Shown here one piece after another: positions 18,462-28,158 of a stretch of 64,000 nucleotides of DNA. This stretch comes from Pirellulaceae bacterium (GTDB lineage Bacteria > Planctomycetota > Planctomycetia > Pirellulales > Pirellulaceae). Made by a program: the position numbers and the translations under genes. Position 1 is the first letter of the stretch; every line of letters begins with the position of its first letter. Below the pieces are notes generated by a model. That model did no database searches. It had not been told where the DNA came from and saw nothing but the letters and a program-made list of their open reading frames with translations. Location: contig JAKVCA010000031.1 in assembly GCA_022448315.1 (NCBI GenBank), positions 20,778-84,777 of the forward strand. Reading direction: 5' to 3'.

Positions 18462-19073
18462 ATGGTAATCAAGATGGCTCAGAAGGCATTACTCCTTTAT
18501 TTTTTGGCCACGGCGAGTGGGTTTGCATTCGGGGCAACGCACGTTTTACCGGATGACACGATCCATCGAAATCTCCAGGTGGTGGTCAAGGAGGATGCGA
18601 TCGAAGTGGTCGTTGAATTGGGGATGAATGATCATACGATTCGACAACTGGGAAAAAAGATCGATGGCAAAAAGGATTGGTCGCCGAGTGAATTGGAGCT
18701 TTCTCGATTGTTCACCAAGGTGGCCGCCGCCGCCGTAGCAACAAACCTTGAACTGCTTGTGGATGGAGAGCGGCTCCCGTTGGTTCTGATAAGTGATGAG
18801 CCTGCGGGAAAACATCACCAGACATCGCGGTTTGTCTATCGCGCGACGGTCAACGGTTGGAACAAAAAGAGTCAGGTCACATTGGCGGATGGGAATTGGA
18901 CCGACCTTTACGGGCAGGCGCGTGTGGCGGTTAAGAGTAAAGGAGTCAAGTTGCTCGATGCCAACGCCGCGTTGCTGGTGGTCCGTGCTGAGCCGATTGA
19001 ATTGGACGAGCTTACCAGCAAAGAGCGGACCGAAATGTTGACGATTCGGGCGGTGGTCGGCCCTTCAACGTGA
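18462..19073 (+). CDS. exported protein of unknown function
   Basis: A 203-residue protein with a signal peptide (A-L-L-L-Y-F-L-A-T-A-S-G-F-A-F-G-A) and a mature part starting near T-H-V-L-P-D-D. The mature region is beta-rich with the look of a small periplasmic domain; no catalytic motif was recognised. The start could be the ATG at 18462 or at 18474; an AAAGGT sequence precedes both. It follows the operon terminator, so it has its own promoter. The next gene begins about 124 bp later on the same strand. Confidence 0.7.
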   Translation: MVIKMAQKALLLYFLATASGFAFGATHVLPDDTIHRNLQVVVKEDAIEVVVELGMNDHTIRQLGKKIDGKKDWSPSELELSRLFTKVAAAAVATNLELLVDGERLPLVLISDEPAGKHHQTSRFVYRATVNGWNKKSQVTLADGNWTDLYGQARVAVKSKGVKLLDANAALLVVRAEPIELDELTSKERTEMLTIRAVVGPST

Positions 19074-19186
19074 TGGGGAAAATGGGCTGAACCGTAAAAC
19101 AAAGGACTGTCGGAAGGATGCAAGGATCGGGATTGCCAGACCCTCTGGATGCACTTCATCAGTGATAGTGGGATCATAGAACATGT

Positions 19187-19191
19187 GGAGG
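19187..19191 (+). promoter_or_regulatory. ribosome-binding site deciding the start at 19198
   Basis: GGAGG lies 6 bp before the ATG at 19198 and inside the longer frame that begins at 19183, so the shorter start is favoured. Confidence 0.6.
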
Positions 19192-19197
19192 CCCTTG

Positions 19198-21471
19198 ATG
19201 CTTCGAACTGACATCTTCAGATCAGGACTGCTGGTCGCCTTTGCTGGAACGATTCTTGTGGGGTTCGGTTGTCAAGGCTCGAACGAATCTCCCGCGACGG
19301 TCGTCGAAAAGAGCAGTGGTTCCGAACGAGCAGAATCGTTGAGTGAAATCTCGGCTCCGCCGGAAGAAAATTCCACGTCGAGGGCAGAGCGATCAGGCAA
19401 GGAGCCAACCGAACCTGCCAACCAAGGTCAGGTGGAGAAGCCACCGGTAGCTCCGAGCTCCCCCAGTCCGTATGCATCGGTCGGTGATCCGTTCCAGATG
19501 CTAAGAACCGCGATGGAAATGCAAGGCGAAAGTCGTCGAGCAATCACCTTGGCTCAGGCTCAGAGGTGGGAAGAAGCAGAGTCGCTGCTTGCGTCGCTCA
19601 TTGAAAAAGCGCCTTATCTTTCTGAGTACCATTACAACCTCGCTTGTATTCTTGCCTTGCAAGGAAAAAAGGATGAGGCAATGGTGCGTCTTGCGGATGC
19701 GGTTGAGGCTGGGTTCGTCGAGCCAGAGCACATCGCCGCGGACGTCGACCTCGTCAGCTTGAGGGCAGAGCCCGATTTTCAGAAGATCCTGCAACGAGCA
19801 GCAAGTTTGCAATCGCAGCCGTTTACGGCTGTGGCCCCCTCCCCTGCCCCTGTCGAACCGGAGACACAGGTTGCACGCATTGGCGCTGAGCAGTCGGTCA
19901 TGGATGGTCGATTCAAATTGATACGAACTTCTATCGATTGGAGTCAACCGCCCGAAGCCACGGCTGAATTTCCTGTTCAGGGACACGGCGAAGTAGGTGA
20001 ATTACTGAGGAAATGGCATGCGGAAGGGACTGCTGCAGGAAATTGGGGAGACATCTACGACAACTGCGATCGCATTCACTCCAAGCACAATCATCTCGAA
20101 TTTGGAGGGCTGACCCGGATCAAGCCGCTCAAGAGTATCGATAAATTTTGGCCCTATGGGCTGCAGACGTTGATGCTTCATGACGGTGTTGTGATTGGTA
20201 ATTCTTCAACGGCGGCAACAGGCAACCCGCTTTGGAGAAGCAATCCTAGACGTGCCTATGTGAATGCAGGGCAGACCCGAAAGCTTTATCTGCAGTACAC
20301 CTCCAATCATCTTTATCTTTATCCGGAGCACAAAGATTACCGTGCGAACCATGAGGGCGATGTCTTTCCAGCAAACACGCCTTACGTCATCATGAGTCAA
20401 GGTTCGTCTTATACCGATAAACCGTTCATGGATGCGTTGTTTTGTACGCTGGCCGCTTTTCAACCCGAGGTTAAAAAGCGACTCGTTGACGGGGGGGCCA
20501 TTGCTCCGACTTTGCAATGGATCTTTCGGCGAAGTAACAAGAATATCCCCGATGATTCAACCTATCTCACAGGCCTTGCCCACCCTGCTGCCTTCAAGAA
20601 GGAACAGTTGGATCCGTTGGCCATGATTCAGCGAGCTCATGATCTCCGGGAAGACCAACTGCCCCCCTTGGTGCGTCTTAAAGTTGTGCAGGAAGACCAG
20701 GGGCAAGTGGGGCGTGACTATTTTGATGTCGCCAATCGGATTCGCCTGTTCGATACGCCTTGTGCCGTCGCACGTGTCTATCGTACGTTGCAGCCGACGA
20801 CGAAGATGATTGTTTCTGCAGAAGAGAGTTATGACCTCAACGGTTTGCCACTCACGTTCCACTGGAAGGTTTTGAGTGGTGATGAACAACAGATTTTCAT
20901 TCGGCCCTTGGACGCTCAGGGAAAAGTGGTTGAACTGACCATCCCCTATACGGCTCAACACCCGATTCTGCCCGACTCCAATTTGATGTCGAATCGTATT
21001 GAAATCGGCGCTTTTGTCCACAACGGACACCACTACAGTGCACCCGCGTTTGTGACCTATTTTTCATTAAACAACGAAGAGAGGGTCTACGACGCCACCG
21101 GCACCATTCAAGAGGTGATCTACCGTGGTGGAATCGACAAGGGAAATTATGTGGACCCCATGATCGATGCGCCTAAAAGTTGGCGTGACGAGTATCGCTA
21201 CGCCGAGGACGGGACACTGCTTGGCTGGACGCGTTCGATCGAGGGGCGAGAGGATGAATTCACCCAGGAGGGCTTGCTCGTCACTCAAAGGGATAGCCAG
21301 GGGCGTCCGACTGAAGGCGCGTTGGTCGAGTATTTCCCTGTTCCACTTGAGACGCGACCCATGATCCGGCTGGATTATCGAGCCTCGGATCGTCGAGTCA
21401 AAATTCGTTATTCAGGGCCCGACGATATGCTGGGAGAAGCTGATACCCTCCCCGTTGGTTCTTCCGGGTGA
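19198..21471 (+). CDS. large lipoprotein with TPR-like segment, function unknown
   Basis: A 757-residue protein with a lipoprotein signal and lipobox V-G-F-G-C near residue 25. A low-complexity acidic/Ser/Pro linker follows. A TPR-like pair comes next (A-Q-A-Q-R-W-E-E-A-E-S-L-L then L-S-E-Y-H-Y-N-L-A-C-I-L-A-L-Q-G-K-K-D-E-A), which ends in the pattern seen in planctomycete TPR end-of-domain repeats. The remaining ~530 residues include a beta-rich segment (about 520-660) resembling a PKD-type domain (E-E-S-Y-D-L-N-G-L-P-L-T-F-H-W-K-V-L-S-G-D). No enzyme motif was recognised. The N-terminal lipid anchor and repeats suggest a periplasmic binding or scaffold role. Confidence 0.8.
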   Translation: MLRTDIFRSGLLVAFAGTILVGFGCQGSNESPATVVEKSSGSERAESLSEISAPPEENSTSRAERSGKEPTEPANQGQVEKPPVAPSSPSPYASVGDPFQMLRTAMEMQGESRRAITLAQAQRWEEAESLLASLIEKAPYLSEYHYNLACILALQGKKDEAMVRLADAVEAGFVEPEHIAADVDLVSLRAEPDFQKILQRAASLQSQPFTAVAPSPAPVEPETQVARIGAEQSVMDGRFKLIRTSIDWSQPPEATAEFPVQGHGEVGELLRKWHAEGTAAGNWGDIYDNCDRIHSKHNHLEFGGLTRIKPLKSIDKFWPYGLQTLMLHDGVVIGNSSTAATGNPLWRSNPRRAYVNAGQTRKLYLQYTSNHLYLYPEHKDYRANHEGDVFPANTPYVIMSQGSSYTDKPFMDALFCTLAAFQPEVKKRLVDGGAIAPTLQWIFRRSNKNIPDDSTYLTGLAHPAAFKKEQLDPLAMIQRAHDLREDQLPPLVRLKVVQEDQGQVGRDYFDVANRIRLFDTPCAVARVYRTLQPTTKMIVSAEESYDLNGLPLTFHWKVLSGDEQQIFIRPLDAQGKVVELTIPYTAQHPILPDSNLMSNRIEIGAFVHNGHHYSAPAFVTYFSLNNEERVYDATGTIQEVIYRGGIDKGNYVDPMIDAPKSWRDEYRYAEDGTLLGWTRSIEGREDEFTQEGLLVTQRDSQGRPTEGALVEYFPVPLETRPMIRLDYRASDRRVKIRYSGPDDMLGEADTLPVGSSG

Positions 21472-21539
21472 CACCTGTTCGAAGGGAAAGTTCGTTGGGT
21501 GGAAGTATCAGGCAATGAAGTTCTTTCCACTCACAGTCG

Positions 21540-22280
21540 TTACCACAAGTGCCAGGATCCCGTGGATAAAACATAGCCACCCAATAAAGCATTGGTCATG
21601 GCATGCGCCACGATACAGGCCCACAAATTGCCGGTGCGGACCCATATCCAATGGACTCCCGCTCCCCAAACAATCGCCGAGAGGATCTCTGGATGGACCG
21701 CCGCAAACGCAACCGTTGTAAACAGGCCGCTGACCAACGTGTACTTTCCATGGGCAACTCCCTCGAATGATTCATCGATCAGGTAACGAGCGAGGAAGCC
21801 CCTCCAGAAAATTTCTTCGATTAATGGGACCAGCAGTACGAGGCCTATCATGCGAACGACAAGAAAGCCGAGTGTCTCGACTGTAAGAGGATGGAGTGTG
21901 GGGGAGAAGCCTGTCCGCTCCGAAGTCATGAAGTTCAATTGGATGACAGGTGCAATCTCGTTCTGAAGCCAATCGAGGCCGATCCAAATGGGACAACCGA
22001 GCGTTCCGAAAATCAGGGCGAGCGTCATTCCTTGGCGATTCCACTTCGGGATGGCTGAATGAAAAAATGCGACAAGCAGGGCCACGACGGCCGCCTTCAT
22101 CGTGTACGCGGCGGGATAACCCATCTTGGTGATGAGATCGGATTCTAGGCTCGTGAAGATCAGGTAGCCTGCCATGGGGGCTGCATAAGGGAGAAACCCC
22201 TGCTTGGAGGAAAACTGAAAAGTCGATGATGGATCGGAAGCGTGCGTCATGTTTAGCAAAGCGAGGGGAAGCTGAAGCAT
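21540..22280 (-). CDS. CPBP-family intramembrane protease
   Basis: A 246-residue integral membrane protein with several hydrophobic segments. The Abi/CAAX-protease (CPBP, glutamic-type) motifs are present: E-E-I-F-W-R-G, then F-A-A-V-H-P-E, then H-A-M-T-N-A-L-L-G. The overall pattern (H-P-E rather than the more common F-x-x-x-H) resembles the CAAX-protease-related proteins found with exosortase/PEP-CTERM systems; no exosortase is visible here, so that link is tentative. The ATG at 22250 is an alternative start. It is convergent with the preceding lipoprotein gene. Confidence 0.85.
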   Translation of the reverse strand: MLQLPLALLNMTHASDPSSTFQFSSKQGFLPYAAPMAGYLIFTSLESDLITKMGYPAAYTMKAAVVALLVAFFHSAIPKWNRQGMTLALIFGTLGCPIWIGLDWLQNEIAPVIQLNFMTSERTGFSPTLHPLTVETLGFLVVRMIGLVLLVPLIEEIFWRGFLARYLIDESFEGVAHGKYTLVSGLFTTVAFAAVHPEILSAIVWGAGVHWIWVRTGNLWACIVAHAMTNALLGGYVLSTGSWHLW

Positions 22281-22663
22281 AAGTTTGGGAAGGTGTCGTA
22301 TCTTTTCTACGAACTCGGACCGAGTTCACGATAAGCTTGTATATGTCCAAGTTTACTTTGAGTTTATTTCAACGAACGCTTTTTTCGTGTGCGCACTCCA
22401 ATATCCCCTGGGAAGTGGCCAGTCATGACGGACGTAATGCGGGGAGAACCGAAAGTCGTTTCGGATCTTCGTCACTTTGGCATGCATGATGCGTCGTTAA
22501 ATGGTTCATCTTCTCGCGGTCTCACACCGGCAAAGAGGAAGCCATCAAGCTGTAATGGATGATGATCCTGTCTTCGATTATGATGACCCGCATCGGTTCA
22601 ATCACTCCAGGCGTTTGAGCACCTCGCACTCATTCGTCATCCCTGCCAGTAAATGAAGTACTC
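22281..22663. other. intergenic region, no gene recognised
   Basis: 383 bp between the divergent CPBP protease and hydroxy-acid oxidase genes. I saw no credible ORF, strong hairpin or repeat. Promoters for both genes must lie here. Confidence 0.4.
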
Positions 22664-23827
22664 ATGGAATCTCATTTCAACTCCGAATATTCCTCGGTTG
22701 AATATCTGAGAGCGAAAGCAAAATCGCGTATGCCCGGCTTTGCTTACGATTACTTGGCAGCTGGATGTTTTTCTGAAGTGAACCTTGCTCGGAATGCAAG
22801 CGATATCCGTCAGGTCCAGTTGAAGCCGTGGTATCTTCGGGACTTTGCTGGAGCCGAACAAACCACGGAGTTGTTTGGTGAGACGTATGACGCGCCGTTC
22901 GGCGTTGCTCCCGTCGGATTGCAAGGGCTCATGTGGCCGAAGGCTTGCCAGTATCTGGCTCAAGCTGCAGTCGATCACAATTTGCCCTTTACTCTTTCAA
23001 CGGTCAGCACCGCGAGTATTGAGGAAATTTCAGAGATCACCCAGGGGCGATTTTGGTTTCAGCTATACCACCCTGCTGAGGATGATTTACGAGACAAGTT
23101 GCTAGAGAGAGCATGGGCAGCCGGCTGCCGCACGCTCGTGATTCTCGCGGACACGCCTACCTTTGCTTATCGCCCCAAAGAGATCCGGAATGGCTTGTCC
23201 ATTCCTCCACGGATGACGCCACGCAACATCGTGCAAATGTTCAGAAGCCCTTCTTGGGCTTTGGGGCAGCTCATGGCGGGGAAGCCTGAATTCAAAACCA
23301 TGAAGCCGTACATTCCCAAGGGGCTCAATATGAAGCACCTTGGACTTTTCATGAATAAGACCTTCTCAGGGCGGCTCACCGAGACCAAGATTGCCCACAT
23401 TCGTGAGAAGTGGCAAGGAAATCTAGTGGTGAAGGGGATCGTGAATGCGGACGATGGCGAAATTGCCGTGAAGCACGGGCTTGATGGGATGATCGTTTCA
23501 AACCATGGGGGACGCCAATTGGATCGAGGGCAAAGCACCCTTGTTCCGATGTATCAACTCGCGCCCGAATTCTCCAGCAAACTCAAAGTCATGATTGATG
23601 GCGGCATGTATAGCGGCGCAGACATCGCTGCTTGTTTGGCCTGCGGTGCCGATTTCACGTTCATGGGCCGCACACCCATGCTTGGGGTCTGTGCACTCGG
23701 AAGGTACGGCGGTCATCACACGTTTGAAATGCTCAAAAAGCAACTGCAGCAGGTCATGGAGCAAGTGGGTTGCGAGAAGGTGTGTGACTTGCCGAAGCAC
23801 CTGATCTCGACCAGTGTGCCTACCTAG
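22664..23827 (+). CDS. FMN-dependent alpha-hydroxy-acid oxidase/dehydrogenase
   Basis: A 387-residue flavoenzyme of the lactate dehydrogenase (LldD), glycolate oxidase and mandelate dehydrogenase family. It shows the N-terminal P-G-F-A-Y-D-Y-L-A-A-G segment, the P-V-G-L-Q-G-L-M-W-P loop, F-T-L-S-T-V-S-T-A-S-I-E-E-I, F-Q-L-Y, L-V-V-K-G-I with the FMN-binding lysine, and the active-site signature S-N-H-G-G-R-Q-L-D with the proton-abstracting histidine. The end carries the D-G-G-M-Y-S-G-A-D-I and G-R phosphate-binding segments. Length is normal. The substrate cannot be decided from sequence. No partner gene is adjacent. Confidence 0.93.
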   Translation: MESHFNSEYSSVEYLRAKAKSRMPGFAYDYLAAGCFSEVNLARNASDIRQVQLKPWYLRDFAGAEQTTELFGETYDAPFGVAPVGLQGLMWPKACQYLAQAAVDHNLPFTLSTVSTASIEEISEITQGRFWFQLYHPAEDDLRDKLLERAWAAGCRTLVILADTPTFAYRPKEIRNGLSIPPRMTPRNIVQMFRSPSWALGQLMAGKPEFKTMKPYIPKGLNMKHLGLFMNKTFSGRLTETKIAHIREKWQGNLVVKGIVNADDGEIAVKHGLDGMIVSNHGGRQLDRGQSTLVPMYQLAPEFSSKLKVMIDGGMYSGADIAACLACGADFTFMGRTPMLGVCALGRYGGHHTFEMLKKQLQQVMEQVGCEKVCDLPKHLISTSVPT

Positions 23828-24006
23828 ATCCCCAACGCTTTTCAAGTCTCGCGAATGGAAACGGGGTTTCCGTCCGTCATCCACGGAGAGTTGCCGGTCT
23901 CTGCGGAAGCCCTGAACTCATTGATCAATTCGGTCTAACCGAGCGTCTGCGCATGGGTCCGAGACAGCACGTTTGCAGGAGGATGGCAAGAAGTTGCCGG
24001 TAGAAG

Positions 24007-24079
24007 TGGTCAGGGGCGGGTTCGAACCGCCGACACATGGATTTTCAGTCCATTGCTCTACCAACTGAGCTACCTGACC
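24007..24079 (-). tRNA. tRNA-Phe (anticodon GAA)
   Basis: A complete 73-nt cloverleaf on the minus strand. The acceptor stem is GGTCAGG/CCTGACC. The D-arm carries TAGCTCAGTTGGTAGAGCA, the anticodon GAA falls at position 34-36 (24046-24044), and the T-arm has GGTTCGAACC. The CCA end is not encoded. Confidence 0.97.
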
Positions 24080-24591
24080 CGAGATTTAGCGAAAGTTTCC
24101 CGCAGAGTGAGGACCTCACTTCTGGGGGGCAAACCGCCGCCCGCCGCATAAGTCCCAAAATGTAAGCAACGGGAGGTCAAGTGTCAATTCGACCTGAGTC
24201 ACTCACTGAAAAAAGTCGGCGGAGGCGATTGCATAAAATGGAAAGAAACGGCTGGACGGACCTCGTTTCACCGAATGACCAAGCCAACGGAGCCGCGGAT
24301 TGAACCAAAAATTGGACGTTTTGCAGAGTTTGGACTAACTTGGGTGAGGTGTTGCGGGGGCCAGAGATCTCCAGCGTGAGCGGCTTCGTATTGAAGAGGT
24401 CGGTTACCGGTGGAGGGTCCAACCTCTGGTGTTTCCCCGTCGGACTGAGTTAAACTAATGGTCCAAACCAGTCCTGCGGTGGGGTTTTCCTCAGCGATCC
24501 AGGGTTCTCATCTTTTACCCATGGATTCAGGACCATTGTCTGCGTCTGTTGATCCTTTTCTGAATTCAAATTTCTCATGGTGGAGAATGAT
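24080..24591. other. intergenic region between tRNA-Phe and the Exb/Tol block
   Basis: 512 bp without a credible gene; open frames here read as non-coding. The promoter for the block presumably lies at the 3' end. A GGAG ribosome-binding site at 24582-24585 fixes the first start at 24592. Confidence 0.4.
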
Positions 24592-26259
24592 ATGGCAAGG
24601 TTTCGCAACCTGCTAAAAAGCTCGGTTGTCGTTGGCCTGTGGCTTGTGGCGACTGCAGTTCAAGTACGCGCGATGCCTCATACTCCCGAGAGTCCCGAAG
24701 TCAGAGCGATCGTCGATCGTGCCGTAGTCTTCATGAACACCGTGACGCCGAAGATCGATTTTGGTCGAGAGGCGTTGATTGGTTACGCGTTGCTTAAGGC
24801 GGATGTTCCGAAAGATCACCCGCGTCTCCAGACTTCTCTGAAGGTTGTGGTGGACAAAATTGCCGAAGGGCTCACTAACCGCGATCCCCCTCATATTTAT
24901 CCCGCGGCCGTCGCCGCCATTTTTCTATTGGAATATGACGACAAATTGTTTGCTCCACAAATTCAGCACTGTCTGGATTTGATGAAAACACGCCAGCGTC
25001 CCGGTGGTGGATTCGCGTATCCGAATCAGCAAGTTGCCGATATCTCACAAACTCAGTATGGGGTTCTTGCTTTTTGGCTTGCCGATAAGCACGGCTTTGA
25101 GGTCGATCCTCAAATGGGCTTAGCCGCCTTGAATTACCTGATGATCAATCAGGATCCGACGGGTGGATTCTCGTATCAGGGCGCGTCGCGGAATGACCGG
25201 GGTGTCTCGCACTCGATGTCAGCGGCGGGCGGTGGCTCACTCTTCATTGCAGCGAGCTGGTTGGGCTACGGCAACGATGCGGATTCAGTGACGCGTCGCC
25301 CCGAGGAAAAAGGGCTTCCGCCCAGTGTTCGACTGGTGCTGATTGATGAGCGAACCGGTAAACCGATCGACCGTCGCCAAAAACGAAATGCGGGAAAGGT
25401 TGACCTCGATGAAGGGCGTTTGCGAAGCGCTGAAGGCCGAGCTGAGGGATGGTTCAACGCGAACTTTAGGATCGGCGTGAACCGATGGCAGTACTACTAC
25501 CTTTACGGGTACGAGCGGTACGCCAGTTTTGTGGAGGCCTCCAAGGGGATCTCAGATCCAGAGCCGGATTGGTACAACCAAGGCGTTGAATTCATTAAAG
25601 CAACGCAGCGGCAGGATGGCTCTTTCCCCGATGAAAAAGATGAGGCAGATGCGCCCGACGTTTCGACGGCGTTCGCCATTCTGTTTCTTGTACGAAGTAC
25701 CAAAAAGGCACTTGTTGAAGGTGAGTATTCCGACGGTCGCCTGCTCGGCGGACAGGGGCTCAGTGACGAAGCGGCCACGGTGATGAAGGGCGGACGGGTC
25801 GTCAGCCTTGCTGTGGGACGAAGTGTGGACGACATGAAAGGGCTTTTGAGCCAGACCGGTGGGGACGCCGATTTTGGGAAGTTGGATTCGATCGATCTGC
25901 TGACGATCGATGACAGTAGCCCAGATATTCGCGATCGCCAGCTTGCCACCATTCGTAATCTGGTTGCCCACCAGAATCCCAAGCTCCGCTGGCTCGCGGT
26001 AAGAGCTCTTGGTAATTATCAGGACCTGGAAAATATGCCGCCGTTGATCTACGCGTTGACGGACCCGGAGAAGCAAATCGTTGAATTTGCCAATCGGTCT
26101 CTGCTGCAGATCGCCCGCAAATTTGATGATGGTAAATACATGCTTCCAGAGTCATTTGAACCCAATGACAATAAGGTCGAAGAGCTGCGTAAACGCTGGG
26201 TTGAATTTTATTTTACGGTTCAGCCGAATGGCGAACTTTACCGGCCGACGATCCAATAA
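24592..26259 (+). CDS. exported prenyltransferase/squalene-cyclase-like repeat protein with HEAT repeats
   Basis: A 555-residue protein with a signal peptide ending near V-R-A. GGAG 6 bp upstream favours the ATG at 24592 over 24577. The N-terminal two-thirds is an alpha/alpha-barrel-type repeat domain with terpene-cyclase/prenyltransferase-like units: R-P-G-G-G-F-A-Y-P, D-P-T-G-G-F-S-Y-Q-G, and R-Q-D-G-S-F-P-D-E. The D-x-D-D cyclase motif is not seen, so it is probably a binding barrel rather than a cyclase. The C-terminal part has HEAT-like repeats (L-R-W-L-A-V-R-A-L-G-N-Y). It leads the Exb/Tol block, with 79 bp to the next gene. A periplasmic location is inferred from the signal. Confidence 0.82.
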   Translation: MARFRNLLKSSVVVGLWLVATAVQVRAMPHTPESPEVRAIVDRAVVFMNTVTPKIDFGREALIGYALLKADVPKDHPRLQTSLKVVVDKIAEGLTNRDPPHIYPAAVAAIFLLEYDDKLFAPQIQHCLDLMKTRQRPGGGFAYPNQQVADISQTQYGVLAFWLADKHGFEVDPQMGLAALNYLMINQDPTGGFSYQGASRNDRGVSHSMSAAGGGSLFIAASWLGYGNDADSVTRRPEEKGLPPSVRLVLIDERTGKPIDRRQKRNAGKVDLDEGRLRSAEGRAEGWFNANFRIGVNRWQYYYLYGYERYASFVEASKGISDPEPDWYNQGVEFIKATQRQDGSFPDEKDEADAPDVSTAFAILFLVRSTKKALVEGEYSDGRLLGGQGLSDEAATVMKGGRVVSLAVGRSVDDMKGLLSQTGGDADFGKLDSIDLLTIDDSSPDIRDRQLATIRNLVAHQNPKLRWLAVRALGNYQDLENMPPLIYALTDPEKQIVEFANRSLLQIARKFDDGKYMLPESFEPNDNKVEELRKRWVEFYFTVQPNGELYRPTIQ

Positions 26260-26338
26260 CGCAAATGATGGGTTTTCGTGTCAATAGACGGGCGAAAAGT
26301 GATCGAAACGATCCTTCATCGCTCTGGGGATTTTGCGT

Positions 26339-27202
26339 ATGAGTAGTGAACTGCCACGCATTGGCCATGTTGCGATACCGGCTGAGGCACGAGTTTCCAA
26401 ATATGATCGGGTGTCAGCCATGCTGACAGCTTTGGTCATCATGTTGGGAAGTATGGTGGCCATCATGTTTTTGATCTGGCTTACCGGTGTCATTCGGGAG
26501 GCACCCATCGCGTCGCGGCAGACGATTCTGGACGATGCTTTAGGAGAAGATGAGGCGCCCGACGGCGAATCCGATGATATTGAGGAGCCTGGGAGCGAGT
26601 TTCCGGAAGTGGAGACACCGCAGTTGGCAGACTCTTTGGAGGCCTTGACCACGGCGGCTTCCAGTATTCAAGCCAGCGATCGGGCGGTGGACGGTTCGGC
26701 ACAGTTCATGGGACGTGGAACAGGTTTGGGGACAATCAACGGTGGCGGCTTGGGCAACGGGTTGCTCAAGCCTCCTTGGGAGCGTTGGGAAATTCGATAC
26801 ACCACGGCGAGCCAGGAAGATTACGGCTTGCAAATGGATTTTTTCAAGATTGAGCTGGGAGCGATCAGTCGAGATACCGCGGACATTGTCTACCTCCAAA
26901 ATCTTGCCGGGCAACGAAGGACCCGAAACGGTCGGAAGAGTGCGGAAAAACGAGTATTTTTTAACTACAATCAGGGCGTCTTAAGCGAGTGGGACAAACA
27001 GTTCATGGAAGAGTCCGGGATCAATCTGCGGAATCGGATCTTGGTGCAGTTTTACCCGCCTGATATTCAGACAAGACTCTTGGCTCTTGAAAAACAAAGA
27101 CTCGGCGGAAAGAGCTTGGAAACGGTTTATCGAACCGTTTTTGGAGTCCGGGCAACAGGAAATGGTTTCGAGTATTACGTGATCGACCAGCTGTACAGGT
27201 AG
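26339..27202 (+). CDS. single-pass TonB/TolA-like envelope protein (candidate energy transducer)
   Basis: A 287-residue protein. GGGGA 8 bp upstream supports the ATG at 26339. The order is a short cytoplasmic tail (1-25), one transmembrane segment (about 27-52), an acidic linker (about 60-95), a Gly-rich stretch (M-G-R-G-T-G-L-G-T-I-N-G-G-G), and a C-terminal globular domain (about 145-287). This layout matches TonB/TolA transducers, although the linker is acidic rather than Pro/Lys-rich and no TonB-C motif was recognised. The gene directly precedes ExbB- and ExbD-type genes. The transducer role is inference; the domain itself is unassigned. Confidence 0.75.
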   Translation: MSSELPRIGHVAIPAEARVSKYDRVSAMLTALVIMLGSMVAIMFLIWLTGVIREAPIASRQTILDDALGEDEAPDGESDDIEEPGSEFPEVETPQLADSLEALTTAASSIQASDRAVDGSAQFMGRGTGLGTINGGGLGNGLLKPPWERWEIRYTTASQEDYGLQMDFFKIELGAISRDTADIVYLQNLAGQRRTRNGRKSAEKRVFFNYNQGVLSEWDKQFMEESGINLRNRILVQFYPPDIQTRLLALEKQRLGGKSLETVYRTVFGVRATGNGFEYYVIDQLYR

Positions 27203-27428
27203 CCACTGAGTTCAACCACGAGTCGGTTGGTCTTCTCTGGTGATTCGCCAGAGGTTTTTCGTCCCACGGAGTCATTGCCGTTCACTTCTAATGTAAAATA
27301 AAACCGGGATTTCCACGCTCCATTCGAGCCGTGAGTCGAGAGGCTCAAAGCGGGTTTGGAATGCATGCGGGGTTCGCATCGGAAATTAAACTGACAACTT
27401 GTTCATCGATTGGTAAAGTCAAAGCCCC

Positions 27429-28067
27429 ATGCCAGAAAACCTAACAAATATCATCGGTTACATCATTTACACCGTCATTGGCATTGTCGCCCTGTGGGGC
27501 GCATTTTGTGTGGTGATGGTCTGGTTGCGAGTTGGCGCGAAACGATTTCGTTCGGAAGAGCAACAGCAGCTTTTTCTGGATACGATTGAAGAGCCACTCA
27601 TGGAGGGTGATTTTGACGGCGTGGGTGACATCTGCCATCGCGACCCGCGAGCTCTGTGTCAAATTGTTCAGCTGGGAGTGATCAATCGTCAGCTGGGCTA
27701 CAGCAAGGTAAAGCAGATGCTGCTTGACCGCTTCGAAAGAGATGTCCTTGCGGATCTGGACTATCGCCTGACATGGGTCAAAACGGTGATTGCGGCGGCG
27801 CCGATGATTGGGCTGCTGGGAACTGTGGTCGGTATGATGGGGGCGTTTGAAAAACTTTCTACTGCCGCAAGTGTGGATCCAACCGAGTTGGCATCCAGTA
27901 TCTCGTTGGCACTCATTACGACGGCGTTGGGGCTGACGGTCGCCATTCCTCTCGTTATCGCCACGGCCTCACTGAACAATCGAATTCGTAAGATGGAAGA
28001 TCTGGTTTCGCTCGGATTGGGTCAGTTCCTTGACACGTTCCGTGAAGCACTTTCTCGACACAAATAG
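27429..28067 (+). CDS. ExbB/TolQ/MotA-family proton channel subunit
   Basis: A 212-residue inner-membrane protein. Segment 1 lies near residues 5-32. After a cytoplasmic loop come segment 2 (T-W-V-K-T-V-I-A-A-A-P-M-I-G-L-L-G-T-V-V-G-M) and segment 3 (S-I-S-L-A-L-I-T-T-A-L-G-L-T-V-A-I-P). The G-L-L-G-T-V-x-G-M and A-L-x-T-T-A-x-G-L-x-V-A-I-P motifs are hallmarks of ExbB/TolQ. It forms the pentameric channel around an ExbD dimer in characterised systems. It precedes two ExbD-type genes. Confidence 0.93.
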   Translation: MPENLTNIIGYIIYTVIGIVALWGAFCVVMVWLRVGAKRFRSEEQQQLFLDTIEEPLMEGDFDGVGDICHRDPRALCQIVQLGVINRQLGYSKVKQMLLDRFERDVLADLDYRLTWVKTVIAAAPMIGLLGTVVGMMGAFEKLSTAASVDPTELASSISLALITTALGLTVAIPLVIATASLNNRIRKMEDLVSLGLGQFLDTFREALSRHK

Positions 28068-28158
28068 CGCGAGAAGCCGTTCAACTTTTGTCGTCTCCAG
28101 TTGATGCGGGCGGTCAAAAGTAACGCGGGATAGTAAAGACGAAAACCAGAGGACCGCA

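Noticed and set aside
21772..22350. A 192-codon minus-strand frame
   Set aside because: It overlaps the CPBP protease gene on the same strand in another frame and is rich in Arg/Ser/Pro as shadow frames are.
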